From the NCBI GenBank assembly GCA_024637015.1, contig JAGXGE010000015.1:1-64000 (forward strand): DNA of 64,000 nt. The letters run 5' to 3'. The notes below the pieces were generated by a model. That model worked only from the letters and a program-made list of their open reading frames with translations. It searched no databases and was not told the origin of the DNA. How positions within the stretch are numbered: position 1 is the stretch's first letter; every line of letters begins with the position of its first letter. Source of the DNA: Aequorivita sp. (GTDB taxonomy: Bacteria; Bacteroidota; Bacteroidia; Flavobacteriales; Flavobacteriaceae). This document shows positions 26,774 to 35,271 of the stretch, one piece after another. Made by a program: the position numbers and the translations under genes.

Positions 26774-27667
26774 TCAGAGCTTTTCACACAGTCCACGAAC
26801 TTCTTTTGCAAAAAGTTCAATTATTTTTTTCTGAAGTGAATCATCTTTGGAAATACTGCGCCCGTCAATTTCAACAATAGGTGTAAGCTCGCCCATTGTT
26901 CCTGTTGCAAGAACACCTTCTGCATTGTAGAATTGTGAAAGTGTGATATCTGCTTCTGTAATTTCAATATTGTTTTTTTGGCACATTTCAATCACAGAAT
27001 TACGTGTAATTCCTGGAAGACAAGCGTGGGCGAAAGGCGTAAAAACCTTTCCATTTTTCACCATAAAAAGGTTGCTACCGTTAAGTTCAGCTATAAAACC
27101 ACGGTCGTCCAGCATTAATCCAGCGTCTTTTCCGGCAACGTTGGCCTGGATTTTCGCAATAATATTATTCAGCAGATTGTTATGATGAATTTTACTATCC
27201 AAAAATTGAGGTGAATTTCTGCGTTGGCTGGTGCTTATCACTTTTATTCCGTGATTATTGTCGTAAACTAAAGGTTTCCATTCTGCCAAAACAATTAAAC
27301 AAGAACCGCTTTGATTCAATCTTGGATCCATACCACTGGTAATTTTTTCACCGCGCGTCAACGTTAAACGGATGTGTGTATCATCAGTCATTCCATTGGC
27401 ATCGAGGGTTTGCTTAATAGCTTTTTTGATAAATTCTTTGGAAGGGATATCGGCAAATAGTAAGGTCTTTGCGGATTCGTGCAAACGGGTTAAGTGTTTG
27501 TCTAAACAGACTACGCCTTCGGGATAAACGCGCAAACCCTCCCAAACGGCATCACCGCCTTGCACTGAGCTGTCAAAAACCGAAACTTTTGCTTCGTTGC
27601 GCGGATATAATTTGTCTTTTATAAATACTTGAATGTTATCGTTTTTGGGGTTGGATTTTTGAAGCAT
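26774..27667 (-). CDS. Class IV aminotransferase (branched-chain / D-amino-acid type)
   Basis: A 297-residue PLP enzyme of fold type IV. The Schiff-base lysine is K159 in FLDSKIHHNN. AELNGSNLFMVKNG (about 192-205) and PGITRNSVIEMC are conserved strands around the cofactor phosphate, and GDAVWEGLRVY (38-48) is the usual N-terminal signature. Substrate class cannot be fixed: it could be an ilvE-like branched-chain, D-amino-acid or aminodeoxychorismate-type enzyme. It lies downstream of a sulfotransferase-like gene on the same strand. Six perfect copies of a heptamer sit six bases upstream of its ATG. Confidence 0.85.
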   Translation of the reverse strand: MLQKSNPKNDNIQVFIKDKLYPRNEAKVSVFDSSVQGGDAVWEGLRVYPEGVVCLDKHLTRLHESAKTLLFADIPSKEFIKKAIKQTLDANGMTDDTHIRLTLTRGEKITSGMDPRLNQSGSCLIVLAEWKPLVYDNNHGIKVISTSQRRNSPQFLDSKIHHNNLLNNIIAKIQANVAGKDAGLMLDDRGFIAELNGSNLFMVKNGKVFTPFAHACLPGITRNSVIEMCQKNNIEITEADITLSQFYNAEGVLATGTMGELTPIVEIDGRSISKDDSLQKKIIELFAKEVRGLCEKL

Positions 27668-27673
27668 TTTTTT

Positions 27674-27715
27674 GAGTTATGAGTTATGAGTTATGAGTTA
27701 TGAGTTATGAGTTAT
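27674..27715. repeat. Perfect heptamer array, 6 copies of gagttat
   Basis: Six exact consecutive copies, without a single mismatch, between the sulfotransferase-like gene and the aminotransferase gene. The array starts seven bases from the aminotransferase start codon. Perfect identity means the expansion is recent or still active, unlike the degenerate arrays elsewhere. Confidence 0.95.
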
Positions 27716-27742
27716 CGGTTGCTAGATTGGAAGAATCTCTCG

Positions 27743-28459
27743 TTATAATAAAATATTGTTTTTTAAAGTTTCGTAATAAGGCATAGCTTCATTCAGCAAT
27801 ATTTCCAAATGTTCTGGGAATGGTTGTGAGCTGCTTTTTTGAATTGCAAATCCTTCGGAATTGTGAACGTTGCCGTACCAATGTTTTGCCCAAATACCAT
27901 CTTCTGGGATACCTTCTTTTTTCCAATGAAGCATTGTTGATGAAAAAGGTATATTAAGCAAATCACAGAGTTTTTTTAGATAGGTTTCAGGATTTTTTAA
28001 AAGTTCGTCACTGTCAATCACTATAGGTGTTTTTCCGTTTTTCTTCAGAAATAAAAATAATTCCGAAGCTTTTTTGATGCCAATATCGTTCAAGGTAGGT
28101 GTGTGAATTACTTTTGAAAAGGAAGCAATCAACTTTTTTGGGTGTCTAATTAAAATGACATTTTCCCAGTTTAGAATAAAACTTGGCGAACTAGACAAAT
28201 AATGGTGTGCCATTCCTTTTACAAAAACGTTTTTCTTTTTTGAAAGGGAGTTTATCTGCCCAACTACTTTTTCTTCCCTCAATTCCATCGTTTGCAGGAT
28301 TTCCTTTTGCGAGGGATGCTCATTTTCCAAAGAAGTATTTTGAAGATAATGTCCGTAAAAAGGCTCGTCCAAAACAGTAATGTCTTCCCGCTGCGAAAAG
28401 GAATACATAAGTGCCGTGGAAAGGTTTCGAGGACCAGAAATAAGGTTGATGACTTTCAT
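27743..28459 (-). CDS. Sulfotransferase-like P-loop protein
   Basis: A 238-residue protein with the two cofactor motifs of PAPS-dependent sulfotransferases: the 5'-phosphosulfate loop ISGPRNLSTALMYSF (7-21) and the 3'-phosphate strand RHPKKLIASFSKV (near 129-141). FVKGMAHHY and the conserved histidines lie between them. It would transfer sulfate to a hydroxyl or amino group; the acceptor is unknown. The pairing with a class IV aminotransferase is notable, because I recall proteins in plants where related domains are fused, though I could not check this. A TPR or membrane anchor is absent, so it should be cytosolic. Confidence 0.75.
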   Translation of the reverse strand: MKVINLISGPRNLSTALMYSFSQREDITVLDEPFYGHYLQNTSLENEHPSQKEILQTMELREEKVVGQINSLSKKKNVFVKGMAHHYLSSSPSFILNWENVILIRHPKKLIASFSKVIHTPTLNDIGIKKASELFLFLKKNGKTPIVIDSDELLKNPETYLKKLCDLLNIPFSSTMLHWKKEGIPEDGIWAKHWYGNVHNSEGFAIQKSSSQPFPEHLEILLNEAMPYYETLKNNILL

Positions 28460-28576
28460 TATTTAAAAGTATCAATTTATTTGGAAATAGGACTTAAGGG
28501 AATGGAGAAACAGGACTTTTTGAACCAAGACGTTTTGACCCAAGACGTTTTGAAACTTGGAACCTGAAACTTTGAA
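28460..28576. other. Short low-complexity gap before glmS
   Basis: The region holds two copies of a 15-base unit (gaccaagacgtttt-like, about 28518-28547) followed by heptamer-like units such as gaaactt and ggaacct. The 7-base register is not continuous, so I do not list it as an array. Confidence 0.4.
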
Positions 28577-30424
28577 TTATTCCACCGTAACCGACTTCGC
28601 CAAGTTACGAGGCTGATCCACGTTTCTACCCAACATTACGGCAATATGGTATGAAAGCAATTGCAATGGAATAGTTGTAACCAATGGTGATAATGCTTCT
28701 GGGGTATGTGGTACTTCCATTACATAATCTGCTATTTCCCTAACTGCAGTATCTCCTTTTGAAACGACTGCTATAATTTTACCCTTTCTAGCCTTTATTT
28801 CTTGAATGTTGCTTACTACTTTATCGTAATGGTCGCTTTTTATGGCAATGACCACAACGGGCATATGTTCGTCTATCAAGGCGATGGGGCCGTGCTTCAT
28901 TTCAGCTGCGGGATAGCCTTCGGCATGTATGTATGAAATTTCTTTTAGTTTCAACGCACCTTCCAAAGCTACTGGAAAGTTGTAACCCCTTCCTAAATAA
29001 AGGAAATTGCGAACATTTTTAAATATTGTGGCTATTTCTTTTATTTTGTCTTCGGTCTTTAAAGCCTCTTCCACGTGGCTTGGAATAAGTTCCAATTCGC
29101 GTAAATAAAGCATAAAATCACGATGGCCGATTGTTCCTTTTGCCTTCGCCAAGCGCAGGGCCATCATTGCCAAAACGGTAATTTGTGTTGTAAATGCTTT
29201 GGTTGAAGCAACACCAATTTCAGGTCCAGCGTGCGTATATGTTCCACTGTGCGTTTCTCTTGAAATTGTGGAACCAACAACGTTGCAGACGCCATAAACG
29301 AATGCGCCTTTTGACTTTGCAAGTTTTATTGCAGCAAGTGTATCTGCGGTTTCACCACTTTGGGAAATGGCAATAACAACATCGTTTTCTGAAATAATTG
29401 GGTTTCTGTAACGGAATTCGGAAGCGTATTCCACTTCAACGGGAATTCGAACCAAATCCTCAAAAATATATTCAGCAACCAAACCTGCGTGCCAAGAAGT
29501 TCCACAGGCCACTATTATAATTCGGTCTGCGTTGATGAATTTTTCTATGTAATCCTCAAGTCCTCCAAGTTTTACGATTCCTTTTTCCGCAAGTAATCGA
29601 CCGCGGTAGGTGTCTTTTATTACAGCAGGCTGCTCGTGGATTTCCTTCAACATAAAATGGTCGTAACCACCTTTTTCAATTTGTTCAAGATTCATTTGAA
29701 GCTCTTGAATGTATGGTGCAACCAATTTATCATCTTCAATTTTTCGAATTTTCACATCACGTCCAAGGCGGATAATAGCCATTTCTTCATCTTCCAAGTA
29801 GATCGCGTTGTTTGTAAATTCAATAAAAGGTGAAGCATCACTTGCTACAAAGAATTCGTCATCGCCAATACCTATTGCCAATGGGCTACCCAGTTTGGCA
29901 ACCACGATTTCGTCTGGTTTTTTTTTGTCGAAAAGCGCAATTGCGTAAGCTCCTACCACTTGGTTCAAAGCAATTTGAACGGCTTTTCCAAGTTTTACTT
30001 TTTCATTTATTTGAATATCCTCGATAAGGTTTACCAATACCTCAGTATCTGTTTCTGATTTGAAGGTATAACCACGCTTAATCAATTCTTTTTTAAGAGA
30101 ATCGTAGTTTTCTATAATTCCATTATGAATAATCACCAAATCGCCACTGTTGGAATAATGTGGATGGCTATTAATATCATTAGGCACACCGTGCGTTGCC
30201 CAACGGGTATGGCCAATACCAAGACTGCCTTTGCGTGAAATTTCTTTTTCAGCCTTTGTTTCAAGATTTGCAACTTTGCCTTTGGTTTTGCAAAGTTGGA
30301 TATTGGTACCGTCAAAAAGTGCAATTCCAGCACTGTCATAGCCTCTGTATTCCAAACGTTTCAAGCCATTCAGAATGATTGGGTATGCTTCTCTTTTGCC
30401 AATATAGCCTACAATTCCACACAT
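28577..30424 (-). CDS. glmS: Glutamine-fructose-6-phosphate aminotransferase (isomerizing)
   Basis: A 615-residue enzyme that makes glucosamine-6-phosphate for peptidoglycan and lipopolysaccharide. The N-terminal glutaminase uses C2 (MCGIVGYIG) as nucleophile, with HTRWATHG (about 74-81) and NGIIENY. Two SIS domains follow (ACGTSWHAGLVAEY and SQSGETADT; LGRGYNFPVALEGALKLKE), and the end SVTVE is the family's C-tail. No glmS ribozyme is expected or seen. It lies 9 bases after the DUF4270 gene on the same strand, a gene order I recall as common in Flavobacteriia. Confidence 0.97.
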   Translation of the reverse strand: MCGIVGYIGKREAYPIILNGLKRLEYRGYDSAGIALFDGTNIQLCKTKGKVANLETKAEKEISRKGSLGIGHTRWATHGVPNDINSHPHYSNSGDLVIIHNGIIENYDSLKKELIKRGYTFKSETDTEVLVNLIEDIQINEKVKLGKAVQIALNQVVGAYAIALFDKKKPDEIVVAKLGSPLAIGIGDDEFFVASDASPFIEFTNNAIYLEDEEMAIIRLGRDVKIRKIEDDKLVAPYIQELQMNLEQIEKGGYDHFMLKEIHEQPAVIKDTYRGRLLAEKGIVKLGGLEDYIEKFINADRIIIVACGTSWHAGLVAEYIFEDLVRIPVEVEYASEFRYRNPIISENDVVIAISQSGETADTLAAIKLAKSKGAFVYGVCNVVGSTISRETHSGTYTHAGPEIGVASTKAFTTQITVLAMMALRLAKAKGTIGHRDFMLYLRELELIPSHVEEALKTEDKIKEIATIFKNVRNFLYLGRGYNFPVALEGALKLKEISYIHAEGYPAAEMKHGPIALIDEHMPVVVIAIKSDHYDKVVSNIQEIKARKGKIIAVVSKGDTAVREIADYVMEVPHTPEALSPLVTTIPLQLLSYHIAVMLGRNVDQPRNLAKSVTVE

Positions 30425-30433
30425 AAGCGAGGT

Positions 30434-31975
30434 TTATTTTGGTTCAGTATAATAAATTTGGAGTTTTAACCTTTTTTCTTGATTTGGGGTTGCATTCCCA
30501 TAAAGAATGGTTCCTTCAGGCGAAACTACACTGCTAGTGGGTACCTGTTCTATCTGAGGTTCCATCGGGTTTAGAAGTTTCGAGGTAGTTTGTGTCAGTA
30601 CGTTTTGTGATACTACAATCCCCAAAGGTACATTGGTGCTATCTTTATTAATTAAATTGCTAACGTGTGCAGTGATTTTTAATTTATAATATTCGCCATT
30701 ACCATCACTTCCTCTTTGCAATTTTCCAAAATGGTTTGTCAAGGCATTTGCCGCATCAAGTCCAGCGGTCGTGTCGAGGTTATAGTCTGCCAAAACATTA
30801 CTGTTTTTAAGGTCGTATATAATAATTCGCTCGGGCTCAGTAGCACCACCTACCATTAAATCTTGGTTTACATAAAAAATGAGATTTGCCTCATTTATGA
30901 GCCATTTTTTATCACGAAGCGTTTCAAGTTCATCTGCAATGCCATTGTTATCATTGTCTTTTCCGAAAAGTTCAACTATAGATATAATACCATCGCCACC
31001 ACGCAGATAGAGGTTTTCGTCCCCAGTTTGAATATTAGGGTTGCTTATGGCAGTTTGTATTTGTTGCGGCAGTTGGTTTTCAAAAGTGTTCACGTTAATG
31101 CCGCCAAAATTCAGTTTGAAAATTCCAGTATCTCGTATGTCTGGATCTGTTTCATCGTCAAAGCTATAGAAAATAGAGACGTATGCCTTGGTGGCATCAA
31201 AAATGAAAAGACTTCCATCATCTGTGGGAGAATCTACTTTAAAATAAATACCTCTCAAGAAATTTTTAAAGTTATTGTTGTTTCTAAGTTCCGGACTTCC
31301 TTCCTTATCAATTATATTTTCTTGAAAGAATTCTACCGGAAGTTTTACCCGAAGTCCGGGTGCAATTTTTTCTTCCGTGTCAGTTCCTTCATTTATAATA
31401 TAACCATTTTCGGTAGGGAGAAAGTTTTCGACTGAAGCCAATTCAGGGCCCAGATATTCTTCAAATGTAGGGCCTTGGTTTGTATAATAGTTTTGAAATT
31501 CTTCAAAACCTGAATTAGGATCATATTCCCTTAAAAAGTAATTGGAAGGAAAAATAGATAGATTTATGCGGGTAGTGCCATATATTGAGTCTAATTCGTA
31601 AGTTGTTGTACTGTCTACTGTCGTTGCAGTGCTAAAATAGGGAAGATAGACAAAAACACTATCCACCACTGCGCTGTCGCCAAACTTAGGATCATTAGAT
31701 TCCAGCGTAAGCTGTGACAGCAAATTTACTTTAGATTTTCCATACACTGGGTCGTTATATATCCCAAGCTGGTATGCAGGCAATCTATTGCTCTGCAAAG
31801 GCCCAAGTTTTCTACTGTATGCCACAATGGTTTGGGATTCGTCCAAAATACCATTAGGGGTTTCAGTTCCTAAAATTTCAGAGCCAATTGTGGTAATGTC
31901 TTCTTGGCAAGAGGATAATACAATTAAAAGAAGCAAAATAGCACCAGCTAAGGGCAACAAATTTTTAATTTTCAT
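30434..31975 (-). CDS. DUF4270 family lipoprotein
   Basis: A 513-residue exported lipoprotein with a lipobox at residues 20-23 (LSSC). The body is rich in beta strand and matches DUF4270: VAYSRKLGPLQSNRLPAYQLG (in two parts, about 51-72), YNDPVYGKSKV, and a C-terminal strand pair ending RLKLQIYYTEPK. A calcium-like stretch DNDNNGIADE lies near 340. Function is unknown; members sit upstream of glmS in many Flavobacteriia. The charge after the lipid-linked Cys (QED) could direct surface export, which is inference. Confidence 0.8.
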   Translation of the reverse strand: MKIKNLLPLAGAILLLLIVLSSCQEDITTIGSEILGTETPNGILDESQTIVAYSRKLGPLQSNRLPAYQLGIYNDPVYGKSKVNLLSQLTLESNDPKFGDSAVVDSVFVYLPYFSTATTVDSTTTYELDSIYGTTRINLSIFPSNYFLREYDPNSGFEEFQNYYTNQGPTFEEYLGPELASVENFLPTENGYIINEGTDTEEKIAPGLRVKLPVEFFQENIIDKEGSPELRNNNNFKNFLRGIYFKVDSPTDDGSLFIFDATKAYVSIFYSFDDETDPDIRDTGIFKLNFGGINVNTFENQLPQQIQTAISNPNIQTGDENLYLRGGDGIISIVELFGKDNDNNGIADELETLRDKKWLINEANLIFYVNQDLMVGGATEPERIIIYDLKNSNVLADYNLDTTAGLDAANALTNHFGKLQRGSDGNGEYYKLKITAHVSNLINKDSTNVPLGIVVSQNVLTQTTSKLLNPMEPQIEQVPTSSVVSPEGTILYGNATPNQEKRLKLQIYYTEPK

Positions 31976-32070
31976 CAGTATTTTTTAAATTTTTATCGGT
32001 CAGATGTAATTTGCCATTCATGATTTTCAATTCCAATAAGGACTGGTTTCATCACGAATGTAAAGGATAT

Positions 32071-32880
32071 TTACTTTAAAACTTTTAAGCGGTAAAAGTC
32101 TAAATATGCTTGGGAAAAATTATCCATATTATGATATTTTAACACTGGTTTGTCAATAGTGTTAAGAAAATCTTCAAGCTCTTTTGGTATTTCTTCCGAA
32201 CCTACAATTATTGCATCAGAGTTTTTGATAGCAATTTTCATAAGATTCACATAACTTGGATCTTCAAGCTCTCCAATGGCTTCTTCATCTATGGCATCAA
32301 ACCTAACTTTATCAATGGTGTTTTTAGCTAACGTTCCTTCAAAGCCTTGATTGTATACAGAAGTAACTATTTTACTGTTTTCAAAAAGTGGTTCGTTGCC
32401 GTAATAATTTCTTAAATAAAGTGGAAGAAATGAAGCCAACCAGCCGTGAACGTGAATAATATCTGGCGCCCAGTTCAGTTTTTTTACGGTTTCAATTACA
32501 CCTTTTGCAAAGAAAATAGCACGCTCGTCATTGTCTTTGTAAAAATTGCCTTCTTCATCGGCATAGGTCGCTTTTCTTTTAAAATAATCTTCATTATCAA
32601 TAAAATAAACCTGGATGCGCTCTTTTGGGATAGAAGCAACCTTGATTATCAAAGGCATATCAAGATCGTTGATCACCAAGTTCATTCCAGAAAGGCGTAT
32701 CACTTCGTGTAGTTGGTGCCTTCTCTCATTAATATTGCCGTAACGAGGCATGAAGATGCGTATTTGACCATTGTTGTTGTTAATCATTCTCGGAGCTTCA
32801 AACGACATTGAAGAAATCTCGGTCTCAGGAAGATATGGTATTACTTCGGAAGACACATACAAGACTCTTTTATCTTTCAT
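32071..32880 (-). CDS. Glycogen/starch-synthase-like protein, N-terminal Rossmann domain only
   Basis: 269 residues, against about 480 for glycogen synthase. Only the first GT-B domain is present (VLYVSSEVIPYL, IFMPRYGNI, IIHVHGWLASFLPLYLR). The ADP-glucose-binding K-x-G-G loop near the N-terminus is replaced by a different sequence (YLPETEISS), and the whole C-terminal GT-B half is missing. Active glycogen synthase is therefore unlikely; a binding or regulatory role is possible. I recall such short proteins upstream of panC in other Flavobacteriia. It is divergent from panC and 95 bases downstream of the DUF4270 gene's start. Confidence 0.82.
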   Translation of the reverse strand: MKDKRVLYVSSEVIPYLPETEISSMSFEAPRMINNNNGQIRIFMPRYGNINERRHQLHEVIRLSGMNLVINDLDMPLIIKVASIPKERIQVYFIDNEDYFKRKATYADEEGNFYKDNDERAIFFAKGVIETVKKLNWAPDIIHVHGWLASFLPLYLRNYYGNEPLFENSKIVTSVYNQGFEGTLAKNTIDKVRFDAIDEEAIGELEDPSYVNLMKIAIKNSDAIIVGSEEIPKELEDFLNTIDKPVLKYHNMDNFSQAYLDFYRLKVLK

Positions 32881-32980
32881 CTATTGGGTTTTAGGTATTA
32901 TTCGGAATTTGCCACGAAGTATCGAGGCATTTAAAAACACGCAAAATTACGAAAATTTATGTAGATTGTCTTTAATATAT

Positions 32981-32988
32981 TAAGTTTG
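32981..32988 (+). promoter_or_regulatory. panC -7 element TAAGTTTG
   Basis: An exact TAnnTTTG match 20 bases before the panC ATG. The nearest TTG (32966-32968) is too close to be a normal -33 box. Confidence 0.5.
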
Positions 32989-33008
32989 CCCGCTCTTAAC
33001 CCAATTTT

Positions 33009-33854
33009 ATGGTAATATATACCCAGAAAGAAACATTGGTGCAGGCCTTGTCTTCCGCTAAAAAAAATGACAAAATAGGTTTTGTGCCAACAATGGGTGC
33101 ATTGCATAAAGGACATATTTCTTTAGTAATGAAAGCTTTAAGTGAAAATGATGTTGTGGTTGTGAGCATTTTTGTAAACCCAACTCAGTTCAACAATAGC
33201 GCAGATCTTCAAACATATCCACGCACTCCGGAAGATGATATCTTTCTTCTAAAAAACTTGAAAGGCGAAGTGATTGTGTATCTGCCAGAGGTTTCAGACT
33301 TGTATGAAGATACCGTTTCCGCGAAAACCTACAATTTCGGAGGTCTCGAAAACGAAATGGAGGGCAAACACCGGAAAGGACATTTTGACGGAGTTGGAAC
33401 TATTGTGAGTAAACTTTTAAAGATTGTAAAACCTCACACAGCCTATTTTGGCGAAAAAGATTTTCAGCAATTACAGATTGTTAAAAAGTTGGTTTCCATT
33501 GAAAATCTTCCTGTAAAAATCTTGGGATGCCCTATTTTGAGGGAGACAAACGGTCTTGCAATGAGTTCGCGAAACAAACGACTAAGTACAAAAAAAATTG
33601 AGGAAGCAACAATTATTTATAAAACGTTGAAAGAAGTGCAGGAAAAATTTAGTTCCACTCCCATTGCAGATTTGAATGCCTTGGTTGCGGAACGATTCTT
33701 GCAAAACCCACATTTGAAATTGGAATATTTTGAAATTGCCAATGAAAAAACCCTCAAAACTGCAAAGCTAAAAAACAAAGGCTCAAAATACAGAGCTTTT
33801 ATCGCGGCGTTTTCGGGCGAAGTCAGGCTAATAGATAATATGCCTTTAAATTAA
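33009..33854 (+). CDS. panC: Pantoate-beta-alanine ligase (pantothenate synthetase)
   Basis: A 281-residue ATP-dependent ligase making pantothenate from pantoate and beta-alanine. Motifs: VPTMGALHKGHISLV (26-40, the HIGH-type nucleotide site), VSIFVNPTQFN (about 53-63), EGKHRKGHFDGVGTIVSKL (in two parts, from about 117), YFGEKDFQQL and the KMSKS-like MSSRNKRLS. It precedes panD by 12 bases; the two supply the last steps of vitamin B5 synthesis. Confidence 0.97.
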   Translation: MVIYTQKETLVQALSSAKKNDKIGFVPTMGALHKGHISLVMKALSENDVVVVSIFVNPTQFNNSADLQTYPRTPEDDIFLLKNLKGEVIVYLPEVSDLYEDTVSAKTYNFGGLENEMEGKHRKGHFDGVGTIVSKLLKIVKPHTAYFGEKDFQQLQIVKKLVSIENLPVKILGCPILRETNGLAMSSRNKRLSTKKIEEATIIYKTLKEVQEKFSSTPIADLNALVAERFLQNPHLKLEYFEIANEKTLKTAKLKNKGSKYRAFIAAFSGEVRLIDNMPLN

Positions 33855-33862
33855 TATCTTTG
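33855..33862 (+). promoter_or_regulatory. -7 element TATCTTTG four bases before the panD ATG
   Basis: An exact TAnnTTTG match directly after the panC stop codon. Only CACC separates it from the panD ATG, so transcription from it would start at or beside the ATG and give a leaderless mRNA. No clear -33 TTG is present. Confidence 0.5.
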
Positions 33863-33866
33863 CACC

Positions 33867-34217
33867 ATGCAAATACACGTAGTAAAATCTAAAATCCATA
33901 GGGTAAAAGTTACCGGTGCTGACCTAAACTACATAGGCAGTATCACTATTGACGAGGATTTAATGGACGCCGCCAACATTATTGAAGGCGAAAAAGTTCA
34001 AATAGTAAACAACAACAATGGCGAACGTCTTGAAACCTATGCCATTCCTGGCCCGCGTAAAAGTGGAGAAATTACTTTGAACGGCGCCGCGGCAAGGCGC
34101 GTAGCTCCAGGTGATGTACTTATACTTATCACATACGCCTTGATGGAATTAGAAGAGGCCAAAGCCTTTAAGCCTGCGTTGGTTTTCCCAGACGAGGAGA
34201 CAAATCTACTCCGTTAA
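33867..34217 (+). CDS. panD: Aspartate 1-decarboxylase
   Basis: A 116-residue pyruvoyl enzyme that makes beta-alanine from aspartate. The self-cleavage site is the Gly-Ser pair in YIGSITID, between residues 24 and 25, where Ser25 becomes the pyruvoyl group. [19 protein letters not shown] (51-69), [12 protein letters not shown] and the K9 region ([11 protein letters not shown]) are conserved. Partner of panC directly upstream. The next gene starts one base after its stop codon. Confidence 0.97.
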   Translation: MQIHVVKSKIHRVKVTGADLNYIGSITIDEDLMDAANIIEGEKVQIVNNNNGERLETYAIPGPRKSGEITLNGAAARRVAPGDVLILITYALMELEEAKAFKPALVFPDEETNLLR

Positions 34218-34218
34218 A

Positions 34219-35190
34219 TTGAGCCGCTCCCTTTCAAAATTTTTGCAGATTGCGATTCCGTTGGGATTAGGAGTTTTCTTGATTTGGTATATCTATCAAT
34301 CTTTCACGCCACAACAGCTATCGGAGACGAAAAGGTATTTTGCAGATGCCAATTACGGTTTTGTAATCCTTTCTGTTGTGTTTAGTGTTTTGAGCCATGT
34401 TTCACGCTCCTATCGTTGGAATTTTATGCTGGAACCATTAGGCTATAAAACCAAATTGGCCAATAACTTTATGGCAATTTCAGTAGCGTATTTAATGAAC
34501 GTTTTCATTCCGAAGAGCGGTGAGGTTTCCCGAGGGATTATTTTGGACAAATATGAAGATGTGCCCTTTCAAAAAGGTTTTGGCACCATCATTTCTGAAA
34601 GAGTAGTAGATCTTGTATTCCTTTTATTTTTTACAATTTTAGCACTTATAATAAAGTTTGACGTGTTGTATGATTATGTTGTTGAAAGCATTCCTTCTTC
34701 AATTTTGTATTTAATTATCTTCGGAACTGTTTTGATTGCCGTAAGCATTCCACTTTATATGAAATTTTCAAAATCGAATATTAACACAAAACTGAAAAAC
34801 TTCATAATCGGTTTAAAAGAAGGTGTTTTCAGTATTTTGAAAATGCGGAAGAAAGGAGCTTTTCTTTTTCACACGTTTGTTATTTGGGGGCTTTACTTAC
34901 TTTCTTTTTATACTGCACTGCACGCTTTGCCCGAAACGGCAAATATTCCTTTTGGCACCATTATTATCACTTTTGTGGTGGGCAGCTTCACCTTTGCTTT
35001 TACAAATAGCGGTTTTGGAACCTATCCTGCCGCGGTAGCTGGAATTTTAACAGTTTTTGGCATCGCAAAAACCGTTGGGGTTGCTTTTGGATGGATTGTT
35101 TGGATTTCAAATATTTTCTCCATTGTTTTTTTCGGAGTGCTTTCACTGGTGCTTCTTCCACTTTACAATCGCAAACGGCTAAAGTTGTAA
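34219..35190 (+). CDS. YbhN/lysylphosphatidylglycerol-synthase-type transmembrane protein
   Basis: A 323-residue inner-membrane protein with about eight helices, matching the UPF0104 / LPG_synthase_TM family (PF03706): SHVSRSYRWNFMLEPLG (56-72), FIPKSGEVSRGIIL (92-105) and FGTIISERVVDLVFLL (about 116-131). It lacks the soluble aminoacyl-transferase domain of MprF, so it is not a lysyl-PG synthase; a lipid flippase-like role is possible. The start is TTG at 34219, one base after the panD stop, so it is translationally coupled to panD. Confidence 0.83.
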   Translation: MSRSLSKFLQIAIPLGLGVFLIWYIYQSFTPQQLSETKRYFADANYGFVILSVVFSVLSHVSRSYRWNFMLEPLGYKTKLANNFMAISVAYLMNVFIPKSGEVSRGIILDKYEDVPFQKGFGTIISERVVDLVFLLFFTILALIIKFDVLYDYVVESIPSSILYLIIFGTVLIAVSIPLYMKFSKSNINTKLKNFIIGLKEGVFSILKMRKKGAFLFHTFVIWGLYLLSFYTALHALPETANIPFGTIIITFVVGSFTFAFTNSGFGTYPAAVAGILTVFGIAKTVGVAFGWIVWISNIFSIVFFGVLSLVLLPLYNRKRLKL

Positions 35191-35271
35191 TATTTCTGAT
35201 TTATTTTTTACTTTCGGAAAATCCACAAATTCAAAATTTGTTACCTTTCCGGAGATTAAAAAACCTCACCA

